NCBI GenBank assembly: GCA_965230565.1
Contig: CBDDLH010000016.1
Span: 992,001-1,056,000 of the forward strand
Length of the DNA stretch: 64,000 nt
Origin: BCD1 sp965230565
Lineage (GTDB): Bacteria > Bacteroidota > Bacteroidia > Chitinophagales > Saprospiraceae
Direction: 5' to 3'
Positions 17,600 to 25,660 of this stretch are shown here, piece by piece; position 1 is the stretch's first letter, and every line of letters begins with the position of its first letter. The notes under the pieces were generated by a model. The model made no database searches. It was not told the DNA's origin and saw only the letters and a list, made by a program, of their open reading frames with translations. A program made the translations under genes and the position numbers.

Positions 17600-18400
17600 A
17601 TGGAAGAAAAATTCATCCAATCTCTATATCGGGAACACAAGGAGTGTCAGCATCGTGTACCGCCTGAATTGGTCTATAAATGGATAGACGATATACTTGA
17701 GTTTCTGTTTCCCCAACTCAGCAATAAACATTTCGACAATTACCGGGCCTTTGAATTGCATTACACCAAGTTGAAGCTGGGGCTTTTCAATTTATTGAAC
17801 CGCCTGCCGGAACCTTGCAAAATGACCACACAGGAGGTGGAGATCCGTTTTTTTGATTACTTGCCGGAGATTAAAAACATGCTGCTGGAAGATGCTCAAT
17901 CCATCCTGGCCGGTGACCCTGCATCTGTCAATCTCTCTGAGGTCATTCAAACTTATCCGGGATTTTACGCCATCGCCATTCACAGGTTTGCACATGCTTT
18001 TTTAAAACTGGAAATCCCGGCCCTGCCCCGCATTCTGACGGAATACGCCCATAGAAAAACCGGTATCGACATTCATCCCGGTGCACAGATCGGCAGACGA
18101 TTCTGTATGGACCACGGCACAGGAATCGTGATTGGAGAAACGGTTGAAATTGGAGAGGATGTGAAGATCTATCAAGGTGTAACACTGGGTGCATTGAGTG
18201 TGCAGAAGGAATTTGCCAAGACCAAACGTCACCCAACCATTGAAAATGGGGTTGTGATCTATGCTGGTGCCACCATTCTCGGAGGTGATACAGTCATTGG
18301 AGAAAACAGCGTTATCGGTGGTAATGTGTGGATCACCAAAAGTGTACCGCCCAACTCCAGGGTTTATTACCAAAGGGAAAAAACCACTCAGCAACATTAA
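17600..18400 (+). CDS. cysE: Serine O-acetyltransferase
   Basis: CysE makes O-acetylserine from serine and acetyl-CoA, the first step of cysteine synthesis. The 266-residue protein has the helical N-terminal domain (to about 140) and the left-handed beta-helix hexapeptide domain. The latter includes GIDIHPGAQIGRRFCMDHG, the active-site HGTGIVIGET and the later GATILGGDTVIGENSVIGGN. Catalytic Asp and His fall in MDHGTG. The plus-strand cluster continues with a YgiD-like dioxygenase 3 bp later and cysM further on, which makes the pathway assignment strong. The C-terminal tail is short, ending REKTTQQH, without the usual isoleucine-ending peptide that binds cysteine synthase. Complex formation is therefore uncertain. 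Confidence 0.94.
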   Translation: MEEKFIQSLYREHKECQHRVPPELVYKWIDDILEFLFPQLSNKHFDNYRAFELHYTKLKLGLFNLLNRLPEPCKMTTQEVEIRFFDYLPEIKNMLLEDAQSILAGDPASVNLSEVIQTYPGFYAIAIHRFAHAFLKLEIPALPRILTEYAHRKTGIDIHPGAQIGRRFCMDHGTGIVIGETVEIGEDVKIYQGVTLGALSVQKEFAKTKRHPTIENGVVIYAGATILGGDTVIGENSVIGGNVWITKSVPPNSRVYYQREKTTQQH

Positions 18401-18403
18401 AAT

Positions 18404-19291
18404 ATGAACAGGAAAAAATTTTTAAAAACACTAGCGGCCCTGCCAATAATCGGAGCATCCATGAAATTAAAAGATCTTAACAAACTGACGGACCCCTTAC
18501 CCAATACCGACAAAATGCCCGTTTTGTTTCTTGGGCACGGTAGTCCAATGAACGCCATTGAAGAAAACGAATTTGTCCAGGGATTCCGAAAAGTCGGCAC
18601 TGAAATTACCAAACCTAAAGCTATCCTTTGCATCTCTGCACACTGGGAAACAAAAGGAACCTTTGTCACAGCCATGGAAAACCCCAGAACGATTCATGAT
18701 TTTGGCGGTTTCCCCCAGGCATTATACGAACAACAATACCCTGCCCCCGGAAGTCCGGAACTTGCTAAAGAAACTCAAAAGCTCATCACCAAAGCTCAAG
18801 TAGAGCTGGATGACCACCAATGGGGACTCGATCACGGCGCCTGGACAGTCCTCAAATACCTCTACCCTGACGCAGACGTTCCGGTCATCCAAATGAGCCT
18901 TGATTATTCTAAACCGCCTCAATACCATTATGAACTGGCACGAGAGCTAAAATCACTGAGAAACAAAGGCGTACTTATAGTTGGGAGTGGTAATATGGTT
19001 CACAATCTCCGAATGGTTGCCTGGGATAAACTGAACGAACCCGATTACGGATTCGATTGGGCTCTGGAAGCCAGAGAAAAAATGAATGAGTATATTGTCA
19101 ATGGAAATCATCAACCGCTCATCAATTATCATTCACAAGGAAGAGCCTTTAAGTTGTCAATTCCCACCCCGGAGCATTATTTACCCATGCTGTATTCCTT
19201 GGCTCTTCAGGAAGACAAGGAAGATATCTCCCTTTTTAACGATAAAGCTCTTGGGGGATCATTGACGATGACGTCTTTGAAGATTGGGTAG
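18404..19291 (+). CDS. ygiD: 4,5-DOPA dioxygenase extradiol-like protein (YgiD family)
   Basis: The 295-residue protein belongs to the LigB-like class III extradiol dioxygenase superfamily. The core starts at about residue 32 with PVLFLGHGSPMNAIEENE. It contains ILCISAHWETKG, the HDFGGFP block and DHQWGLDHGAWTVLKYLYP, with His ligands and the catalytic His expected in these segments, and later LIVGSGNMVHNL. YgiD-type enzymes open catechol rings using Fe or Zn, though the physiological substrate in bacteria is not established. An extra N-terminal segment (NRKKFLKTLAALPIIGASMK) resembles a twin-arginine-type export signal with RK in place of RR, so the protein may be exported or the segment may be a relic. 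It starts 3 bp after cysE, so the two genes are co-transcribed. Confidence 0.88.
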   Translation: MNRKKFLKTLAALPIIGASMKLKDLNKLTDPLPNTDKMPVLFLGHGSPMNAIEENEFVQGFRKVGTEITKPKAILCISAHWETKGTFVTAMENPRTIHDFGGFPQALYEQQYPAPGSPELAKETQKLITKAQVELDDHQWGLDHGAWTVLKYLYPDADVPVIQMSLDYSKPPQYHYELARELKSLRNKGVLIVGSGNMVHNLRMVAWDKLNEPDYGFDWALEAREKMNEYIVNGNHQPLINYHSQGRAFKLSIPTPEHYLPMLYSLALQEDKEDISLFNDKALGGSLTMTSLKIG

Positions 19292-19370
19292 ATCTTGTAT
19301 TACAAAAAAACCTTGGACCCCTTGAACAATTTGAACTCTTTGAACGCCTGAAACTTGGAACACAAATGAA

Positions 19371-19432
19371 ACAGAACCGCAGAACAGTAGAACCTGCCTT
19401 ACTGCGACAGCAGGCAAGGTATCCAATCTAGA
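19371..19432. repeat. Dispersed intergenic repeat, copy 1
   Basis: The segment includes ACAGAACCGCAGAAC, then AACCTGCCTTACTGCG and AGCAGGCAAGGTATCCAAT. An almost identical stretch is found in reverse orientation at 33022-33080, and a related hairpin at 27820-27859. It precedes cysM. Confidence 0.8.
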
Positions 19433-19459
19433 ATTTAGAAGTTAAAAAAAGAAAATCCT

Positions 19460-20341
19460 ATGGCAAATGTCTTAGACCTTATCGGCAACACACCACTTGT
19501 AGAAATCAAAAATGTAGTATCCAAACCCGGAGTAAAAATCTATGCAAAACTCGAAGGTCAGAACCCAGGAGGCAGTGTAAAGGATCGTGCGGCCTACGGA
19601 ATGATCAAAGGAGCTCTGGACCGGGGAGAAATATCCACTGAAACCCACCTGGTAGAGGCGACCAGTGGAAATACCGGAATTGCTCTTTCCATGATTGCCA
19701 GATTGTTTGGTATTCCTATCACTCTGATCATGCCTGAAAATGCCACAAAGGAACGCGTTCAGACCATGAGAGCATACGGAGCCGAAGTATTACTGACTCC
19801 ACAGGAAAAAACCATCGAATATTCCAGGCAACTTGCCGAAGAAATGGCTTCCAAAGACGGATGGCATATGCTCAACCAGTTTGGCAATGATGATAACTGG
19901 GGCATGCACTACCGTTCTACAGGTCCTGAGATATGGCGGGACACAAAAGGAAAAATCACCCACTTTGTCTCCTCCATGGGCACCACCGGAACCATCATGG
20001 GTACTTCAAGATACCTGAAGGAACAAAATCCCGAAGTTGAGATCGTAGGCGTTCAACCTACTTCAGAAGGCGGCATTCCCGGCATCAGGCGATGGAGTCC
20101 TGAATTTCTGCCAAAGATCTTTGACCCCAAAAGGGTTGATCGCACCATTGATGTTTCACGTGACGAAGCGATTGACACTATGAGAGCACTAGCCAGCGAA
20201 GAAGGCATTTTCGCTGGAATGAGTAGCGGAGGTGCTGTCACCGCTGTCCGGAAACTGGTTGACACCATTGATTCAGGAATAGTAGTCTGCATCATTTGTG
20301 ACAGAGGAGACCGTTACCTGTCCAGCGGCATCTTTGAATAA
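19460..20341 (+). CDS. cysM: Cysteine synthase B (O-acetylserine sulfhydrylase)
   Basis: This PLP enzyme converts O-acetylserine and sulfide to cysteine. The 293-residue length and sequence fit CysM. The PLP lysine is in NPGGSVKDRAA (about 36-46). The substrate-binding TSGNTGIAL and the VSSMGTTGTIMGTSRYL phosphate-binding region follow, and the VGVQPTSEGGIPGIRRW segment is typical of CysM rather than CysK. It follows cysE-ygiD on the plus strand after 168 bp that hold one copy of a dispersed repeat, so it may have its own promoter. The C-terminus is slightly shorter than in Escherichia coli CysM. Confidence 0.94.
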   Translation: MANVLDLIGNTPLVEIKNVVSKPGVKIYAKLEGQNPGGSVKDRAAYGMIKGALDRGEISTETHLVEATSGNTGIALSMIARLFGIPITLIMPENATKERVQTMRAYGAEVLLTPQEKTIEYSRQLAEEMASKDGWHMLNQFGNDDNWGMHYRSTGPEIWRDTKGKITHFVSSMGTTGTIMGTSRYLKEQNPEVEIVGVQPTSEGGIPGIRRWSPEFLPKIFDPKRVDRTIDVSRDEAIDTMRALASEEGIFAGMSSGGAVTAVRKLVDTIDSGIVVCIICDRGDRYLSSGIFE

Positions 20342-20399
20342 TATAATCACATCATCCAACTAATCCTAATAATCCTTTAATCCTAACAATCCTAGCCCT

Positions 20400-20945
20400 A
20401 TGGGAAAAAGATTCGACTCGATTTCTGAGAAATATAAAAGCTTCATAAGCGAACAGAAAATATTCTTCACCGGTACCGCTGCAGCTGATGGCCGAGTGAA
20501 TGTATCTCCAAAAGGAATGGATAGCCTGAGAGTCATAGACGACAACACAGTTGTCTGGCTAAACCTTACCGGAAGCGGCAACGAAACGGCCACTCACCTT
20601 TTGGAAAATGACCGTATGACAATTATGTTTTGCGCCTTTGACGGTCCGCCTACTATTTTGAGATTATACGGTCACGCAAAAGCTGTAAGGCCAGACGATG
20701 ATGAGTGGAGTAATTACATTGACTTATTTCCAAAATACCGGGGCGTTCGTCAAATAATGCTCATGGAGGTCGACCTGGTTCAAAAGTCCTGCGGATATGC
20801 CGTTCCACAGTATGATTATGTGGGTAACAGGGAGGTTTTGACCCAATGGACGGACAAAAAAACGGATGCCGAACTGGACGAATATCAAAGGGAAAAAAAC
20901 AGTTTGAGTATTGATGGGAAGGCTACTGATATTCTTCCAAAGTAG
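20400..20945 (+). CDS. Pyridoxamine 5'-phosphate oxidase-fold protein
   Basis: The 181-residue product has the split-barrel FMN-binding fold of the PNPOx superfamily. N-terminal features include FISEQKIFFTGTAAADGRVNVSPKGMDSL and the strand VVWLNLTGSGNETATHL, followed by MTIMFCAFDGPPTILRLYGHA. These match a widespread subgroup annotated as pyridoxamine 5'-phosphate oxidase family whose substrates are mostly unknown. A biosynthetic PdxH role is unlikely, because the residues that bind the pyridoxine ring in PdxH are not evident. It lies 58 bp after cysM and may be in the same transcript. Confidence 0.85.
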   Translation: MGKRFDSISEKYKSFISEQKIFFTGTAAADGRVNVSPKGMDSLRVIDDNTVVWLNLTGSGNETATHLLENDRMTIMFCAFDGPPTILRLYGHAKAVRPDDDEWSNYIDLFPKYRGVRQIMLMEVDLVQKSCGYAVPQYDYVGNREVLTQWTDKKTDAELDEYQREKNSLSIDGKATDILPK

Positions 20946-21337
20946 GAGCTAAATCAAACTAAAATCAACAGCCTTTTGGCAAAACTTTTTAACCGGGGAA
21001 AGGAAAACCGGAATGTTGGAAAATTAGGAAAATAGCTTCTGTCATCCACTCTTCTATCCCTTCATTTTACCCTTTGAAATTGGATATTCTTTGTATGTTC
21101 AGCAGAAATTTCAAATTAATTCTATCCAGTTTTTTCCCTGTTTCAAAAACCGTTCAAAAAAAGCCTGTCTTTCCTTTTTATTCTCGGCTCAAAAGTCTAA
21201 ATTTGCGGCGATTTTAGAATACTCATTTATGGGAGAAAGGCTAAAACGAAAAGGCGCAATTATTTTTTCGCAGCAAAATTTAGTCCTGTTGAAATGGAAT
21301 AATGCCTTTTTCCTTACACATTAAACTATAATTTGTT
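20946..21337. other. Intergenic region before atpD
   Basis: This stretch of nearly 400 bp should hold the atpDC promoter. TAAATTTG at 21198-21205 fits the TAnnTTTG -7 consensus and would give a leader of about 125 nt; no clear TTG is seen upstream. A 77-codon open frame at 21091-21324 shows no recognisable protein features. Confidence 0.4.
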
Positions 21338-22855
21338 ATGGCAAACATCGGTCACGTTAAGCAGGTTATCGGACCAGTAGTTGACGTAAGTTTTTCAGCT
21401 GAAGGATCTAAACTTCCTGAAATTTACAACGCTCTCGAAATCAAAAGACCTAACGGTTCTACCCTTGTACTTGAAGTACAACAGCACCTTGGAGAAGACA
21501 GTGTACGTACTGTTGCCATGGATGCTACCGACGGACTTACCCGTGGAACAGAAGTAATGGATACTAACGGTCCAATTACCATGCCTGTAGGTGAAGAAAT
21601 CAAGGGACGTCTTTTTAATGTAATTGGAGAAGCCATCGACGGTATCGGACCAGTACCAAAAGATGAGAATGCATATGCTATTCACCGTAAACCTCCTGTT
21701 TACGAAGAACTCTCTACTGAAAAAGAAGTACTTTACACAGGTATCAAAGTGATCGACCTCGTTGAGCCATACATGAAAGGTGGAAAGATCGGACTCTTCG
21801 GTGGTGCGGGTGTAGGAAAAACCGTACTGATCATGGAGCTCGTAAACAATATCGCAAAAGCCTATGAAGGTATTTCCGTATTTGCCGGTGTTGGTGAACG
21901 TACCAGAGAGGGTAACGACCTTTTGAGAGAGTTCCTCGAATCTGACGTAATCAACTACGGTGAAGAATTCAAGCACTCTATGGAAGCTGGTGGCTGGGAT
22001 GTTACCAAAGTAGACATGGATGCGCTTAAAACAAGTAAAGCAACACTTGTATTCGGACAGATGAATGAGCCTCCCGGAGCACGTGCACGTGTGGCCTTGT
22101 CAGGACTGACCATGGCGGAATACTACCGTGATGGTGACCTGAGCGATCCAACCGGTGGTCGTGACATCCTGTTCTTTATCGATAATATTTTCCGTTTCAC
22201 TCAGGCAGGTTCTGAGGTATCAGCCCTTTTGGGACGTATGCCTTCAGCGGTAGGATACCAGCCAACATTAGCCACTGAGATGGGTATCATGCAGGAGCGT
22301 ATTACTTCTACCAAGCGTGGATCTATTACCTCTGTACAGGCGGTTTATGTACCTGCGGATGACTTGACTGACCCTGCTCCTGCGACAACATTTGCTCACC
22401 TTGATGCAACAACGGTATTGAGTCGTAAGATTGCTTCGTTGGGTATCTACCCTGCTGTGGATCCTCTCGATTCTACTTCTCGTATCCTTGACCCGGCTAT
22501 TATTGGTGACGAGCACTACAACTGTGCAGAGAATGTTAAGCAGATCCTTCAGCGGTACAACGAACTTCAGGACATCATCGCTATTCTCGGTATGGATGAA
22601 TTGTCAGAAGAAGATAAAAAAGTTGTATCCAGAGCACGTAGAGTTCAGCGTTTCCTTTCTCAGCCTTTCCACGTTGCCGAGCAGTTTACAGGTCTGGCAG
22701 GTGTATTGGTTCCAATCGAGGAAACCATTCGCGGATTTAACATGATCCTGAACGGTGAAGTTGACGAATATCCAGAAGCTGCATTCAACCTTAAAGGAAC
22801 GATCGAAGATGTGATCGAAGCCGGTAAGAAAATGTTGGAAGAAGTTGAGGCTTAA
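21338..22855 (+). CDS. atpD: F1F0 ATP synthase subunit beta
   Basis: This is the catalytic F1 subunit, 505 residues. The Walker A motif is GGAGVGKT at residues 155-162, with the catalytic Glu in GVGERTREGNDL and Walker B in DILFFIDNIFRF. Other landmarks are ALLGRMPSAVGYQPTLATEMG and the DELSEED block near 420, which matches the DELSEED lever that contacts gamma. Only the epsilon gene follows, 23 bp later. The other ATP synthase genes are not in the window, matching the split atpDC arrangement common in Bacteroidota. Codon use is biased to few codons (for example GGT, CGT), consistent with high expression. Confidence 0.98.
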   Translation: MANIGHVKQVIGPVVDVSFSAEGSKLPEIYNALEIKRPNGSTLVLEVQQHLGEDSVRTVAMDATDGLTRGTEVMDTNGPITMPVGEEIKGRLFNVIGEAIDGIGPVPKDENAYAIHRKPPVYEELSTEKEVLYTGIKVIDLVEPYMKGGKIGLFGGAGVGKTVLIMELVNNIAKAYEGISVFAGVGERTREGNDLLREFLESDVINYGEEFKHSMEAGGWDVTKVDMDALKTSKATLVFGQMNEPPGARARVALSGLTMAEYYRDGDLSDPTGGRDILFFIDNIFRFTQAGSEVSALLGRMPSAVGYQPTLATEMGIMQERITSTKRGSITSVQAVYVPADDLTDPAPATTFAHLDATTVLSRKIASLGIYPAVDPLDSTSRILDPAIIGDEHYNCAENVKQILQRYNELQDIIAILGMDELSEEDKKVVSRARRVQRFLSQPFHVAEQFTGLAGVLVPIEETIRGFNMILNGEVDEYPEAAFNLKGTIEDVIEAGKKMLEEVEA

Positions 22856-22878
22856 TTAAGGAAAATCTAAATTTAAAC

Positions 22879-23190
22879 ATGGATTTAACAGTTCTTACAC
22901 CAGATATGGAAGTTTTCCACGGTTCCATCAAATCGGTTAAAGTACCGGGGACCAATGGACAATTCCAGGTTTTGAATAACCACGCTCCTGTTGTTTCTTC
23001 TTTAGAAGAAGGCGATGTATATATCGTTACGGGAGAAGATGAATTCAAACTCTACAGTGATGAGACCAGGGAGCTCGAAGCAGCCACAGAGGCGGATCGC
23101 TCCATTTCTTTTCACATTGCAGGAGGATTCATCGAAGTATTGAATAATAATGTCTCTCTCCTCGTTAACGGAGTAGCGGATATAAAATAA
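22879..23190 (+). CDS. atpC: F1F0 ATP synthase subunit epsilon, short form
   Basis: The 103-residue product contains only the N-terminal beta-sandwich domain of epsilon (DLTVLTPDMEVFHGSIKSVK, NGQFQVLNNHAPVV, and the strand FHIAGGFIEVLNN). The two C-terminal helices that inhibit ATP hydrolysis in longer homologues are missing. It links gamma to the c-ring in the central stalk. Absence of the inhibitory helices suggests that control of ATP hydrolysis uses another mechanism. It follows atpD by 23 bp and ends before a terminator. Confidence 0.94.
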   Translation: MDLTVLTPDMEVFHGSIKSVKVPGTNGQFQVLNNHAPVVSSLEEGDVYIVTGEDEFKLYSDETRELEAATEADRSISFHIAGGFIEVLNNNVSLLVNGVADIK

Positions 23191-23220
23191 TCCTTTCGGG
23201 ATAAACAAACCGAAAAAACT

Positions 23221-23258
23221 AAGGGGCAAACGGCTGTATCGGCGTTTGTCCCTTTTTT
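23221..23258 (+). terminator. Terminator of atpDC
   Basis: The arms AAGGGGCAAACG (23221-23232) and CGTTTGTCCCTT (23243-23254) make a 12-bp stem with one G-T pair and are followed by a six-T tract. Confidence 0.85.
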
Positions 23259-23336
23259 AATTTGTCAATATCTTAAAAACCATTCGGATGAAAAATTGAA
23301 TTTTCATACTCGCCGAATAAATTCTGTGGCAACGGT

Positions 23337-24002
23337 TTACCTGAACTTATACCCAATATTAATCCGCAATAAAACATCAGCATATCCTAACGGATCTCCC
23401 TCTTCCATTATTCTGAAAGTGGAAATCCAGTTCGGTTCAATATACTCTCCGTCTTCCGGAATGCCTTCATTCCTCTGTATTCTTGCTCCACGACCAAGGA
23501 GAAGGCCAAACCCAAGAGAAACCCTGTCAGATAATTGCGGCTCTATTCCTATGCCGACATTAACCGCAATCCTGTGCTGCTGTAAACGATAATCTATTCT
23601 TTGTTGGTAAGAATAACTGTCCCGCCAAAAAGTATTCGTTCGATGCGAATTCCAATAAATATATCTGCCCGCCACTGCAAAATAACAGTTTCTGAACATC
23701 GAACTTCTTGTTTTCCCAAAGTAAAACCGATATTCACTCAACAACCTGACCCCATTTAATTTTCGCAATTCATCAGAAGGACCGTTGAGGTTAAAAATAT
23801 ATCCCAGTTCATTGTTCCAGGAATGGTTCTCTTTAAACCTGTATTCGAATCCGAACTTCAATGCCGGAGAATTTTGACTTAGTAAGGGCTCAAAACAATA
23901 CCTCAAGGTTTTTTTCGGATACACCGGATCAGTCTGGGCAATGTTTTTATTAGAAATACCAAATAGAAAAACCAACAACAGTAAATGTTGAAAAAATTTC
24001 AT
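23337..24002 (-). CDS. Outer-membrane beta-barrel-like protein, unknown function
   Basis: The 221-residue product has a signal peptide (HLLLLVFLFGISNKNIAQ). The mature part is made of alternating strands with aromatic ends, such as FGFEYRFKENHSWNNELGYI and LLSEYRFYFGKT, and a last strand DVLLRINIGYKFR. This looks like a small outer-membrane barrel. It is the last gene of a minus-strand operon: two LVIVD lipoprotein genes precede it, with gaps of 2 bp and 25 bp. A specific function is not readable. Confidence 0.75.
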   Translation of the reverse strand: MKFFQHLLLLVFLFGISNKNIAQTDPVYPKKTLRYCFEPLLSQNSPALKFGFEYRFKENHSWNNELGYIFNLNGPSDELRKLNGVRLLSEYRFYFGKTRSSMFRNCYFAVAGRYIYWNSHRTNTFWRDSYSYQQRIDYRLQQHRIAVNVGIGIEPQLSDRVSLGFGLLLGRGARIQRNEGIPEDGEYIEPNWISTFRIMEEGDPLGYADVLLRINIGYKFR

Positions 24003-24004
24003 AA

Positions 24005-24793
24005 TTATTCGCCGATATTGATGATAGAAACACGAGTAATATTATTCAAATCCGAATAGTCAAACTGATGCACACTCTCGGGCCCTACAACTAATAAAAG
24101 ACCATTGAGTGGAATGACGTCATAGGTGACAAAATCATCAAAATGAGCGATCAACTCTATGGCCAAAGGATCCTCAACATCATAAATCTTCAACCCAGCT
24201 TCATTGTCGCAAATAAAAAGCGTCTTTCCATCCAGGCCAACCCCTTTAGGTTCGACCATTTCGTACTCAGCGATCAATTGAGGAGCTGAAAAATCAGTAA
24301 TATCAAAAATCTCCAGACTATTGACCTCGTTTATCACTGTTCCGCCTCCACATACAAAGCTTCTAAAATCAGAGTTTAGGGTAACATAGGCAAAACTATC
24401 ATTAGCCACCACCGGGTCACACGGATAAATTGGGAAAATGTCATAAGAAAAAGTGGAAGAAAACTCCGGAATACCATTTTCATTAATAGTATACAAATAT
24501 AATCCACTACCAGAGCCAATGAATAAACGGTTGTCCAGATTAAAGATGGATTCTATCCGGTCCCCGATAAGTTGTTCATTGATCAATTCCGGCAAATCAG
24601 GATTTTCGAGACTTAAAGTCCTGATATTCTCTTCATCGATAAGGTATAAAAAATTGCCGACGATCATAGAACGGGCATAAGAACCTGCAACGCCTGTGTC
24701 AGAACTAGGGGCAGCAGCATCACCTTTGGCACATTGAAAAAACACCATTGCCATGAGGGTGAAGATTGATATAGGTAATAATATCCTTGTCAT
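24005..24793 (-). CDS. LVIVD-repeat lipoprotein
   Basis: The 262-residue protein has a lipoprotein signal (ILLPISIFTLMAMVFFQC). It contains several beta-propeller-like repeats of the LVIVD type, for example NFLYLIDEENIRTLSLENP, NSLEIFDITDFSAPQLIAEY and AGLKIYDVEDPLAIELIAHF. LVIVD proteins are Bacteroidota surface or periplasmic proteins with a predicted propeller; their ligands are unknown. It starts 25 bp after the end of a second, shorter LVIVD lipoprotein gene, so the pair likely arose by duplication and is co-transcribed with the downstream barrel gene. Confidence 0.85.
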   Translation of the reverse strand: MTRILLPISIFTLMAMVFFQCAKGDAAAPSSDTGVAGSYARSMIVGNFLYLIDEENIRTLSLENPDLPELINEQLIGDRIESIFNLDNRLFIGSGSGLYLYTINENGIPEFSSTFSYDIFPIYPCDPVVANDSFAYVTLNSDFRSFVCGGGTVINEVNSLEIFDITDFSAPQLIAEYEMVEPKGVGLDGKTLFICDNEAGLKIYDVEDPLAIELIAHFDDFVTYDVIPLNGLLLVVGPESVHQFDYSDLNNITRVSIINIGE

Positions 24794-24818
24794 GATTTTT
24801 CTTTTTTGTGGGCTAAAA

Positions 24819-25361
24819 TTACTTCCAGCAATCCGGGTTATTTAATGTCGCTTCTTCCCAACCAACTACTATCCCCATAGTCTCATCCACACATTCAAAA
24901 TATCCCTGGTAAGCTTCCGGGTAAGCCTGAGTAGCTTTAGGATACATATCTTTGACCCGGCTGACAACCGAAATATTATCCAGATCACTGATATCCAGCG
25001 TCACCAGATCTGTATAGTTATCCGCATAAAGACGATTTCCTTTAATCGCTATATCCTTGTTGGCTGGAATTTGAATAAACTTAAGCTTTACCGGATCTGA
25101 AGGGTCGGTATTGTCAAAAATGTGTACCCCTTTGTATTTTTCATTGACAAAAAGCAATCCATCTTTGTAATAGATCTTCCCAAACTTTTCCATCACTACC
25201 GGATCTGTGACAGATATTTCCTGCCAGTCGGAAACTGACGCGTAAATAGGTTTCATGCCTTCTACTTCTCCAACGTCACCTAATTGATTGTCGAACTCCG
25301 ACTCAATTGGACAGGCCAGGAAGCTCAACGCCACAAAAACCAAAAGAATTATTTTCTTCAT
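24819..25361 (-). CDS. Short LVIVD-repeat lipoprotein
   Basis: This 180-residue lipoprotein (signal ILLVFVALSFLAC, Cys17) has LVIVD-like repeats: GKIYYKDGLLFVNEKYKG, VHIFDNTDPSDPVKLKFIQI, and LVTLDISDLDNISVVSRVKD. It is too short for a full propeller, so it may need its neighbour or form an open repeat. It is the first gene of the operon that continues with the longer LVIVD lipoprotein and the barrel protein. It ends naturally; no frameshift is visible. Confidence 0.83.
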   Translation of the reverse strand: MKKIILLVFVALSFLACPIESEFDNQLGDVGEVEGMKPIYASVSDWQEISVTDPVVMEKFGKIYYKDGLLFVNEKYKGVHIFDNTDPSDPVKLKFIQIPANKDIAIKGNRLYADNYTDLVTLDISDLDNISVVSRVKDMYPKATQAYPEAYQGYFECVDETMGIVVGWEEATLNNPDCWK

Positions 25362-25486
25362 TTGTCTAAATTTTCAGATATAAGGAATATATAAAGTAAG
25401 AGGCCTCTGCATGGGTTTGGGGTTGGGATAAATGCAAGCTTTTTCCCCATTTTCACCATAAAGATGAACTGTTCTCAAAATAAAAA

Positions 25487-25559
25487 AAATCAGGCAATGA
25501 AAAGGAGTTCATAGTGTCAATTTTCAGACTAATGCATGAATCCCTTTTTTGCCTGATTT
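25487..25559 (-). terminator. Long hairpin terminator after exbD
   Basis: A long imperfect hairpin pairs AAATCAGGC (25487-25495) with GCCTGATTT (25551-25559). An inner helix pairs TTCAT (25508-25512) with ATGAA (25536-25540). On the minus strand the stem is followed by a run of eight T residues, so it suits the end of the minus-strand exbD gene. Confidence 0.7.
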
Positions 25560-25660
25560 ATAAACTTAAAAAATCACTTTTTTTAAACCGCAGTGGACAC
25601 AGAGAAGGCACAGAATTCTCCGGGTTAATGTGCTAAACCTCATGACATACCAATTATGTA

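Noticed and set aside
21091..21324. A 77-codon open frame before atpD
   Set aside because: It covers a promoter-like element and has no protein-like pattern. It is more likely part of the leader region.
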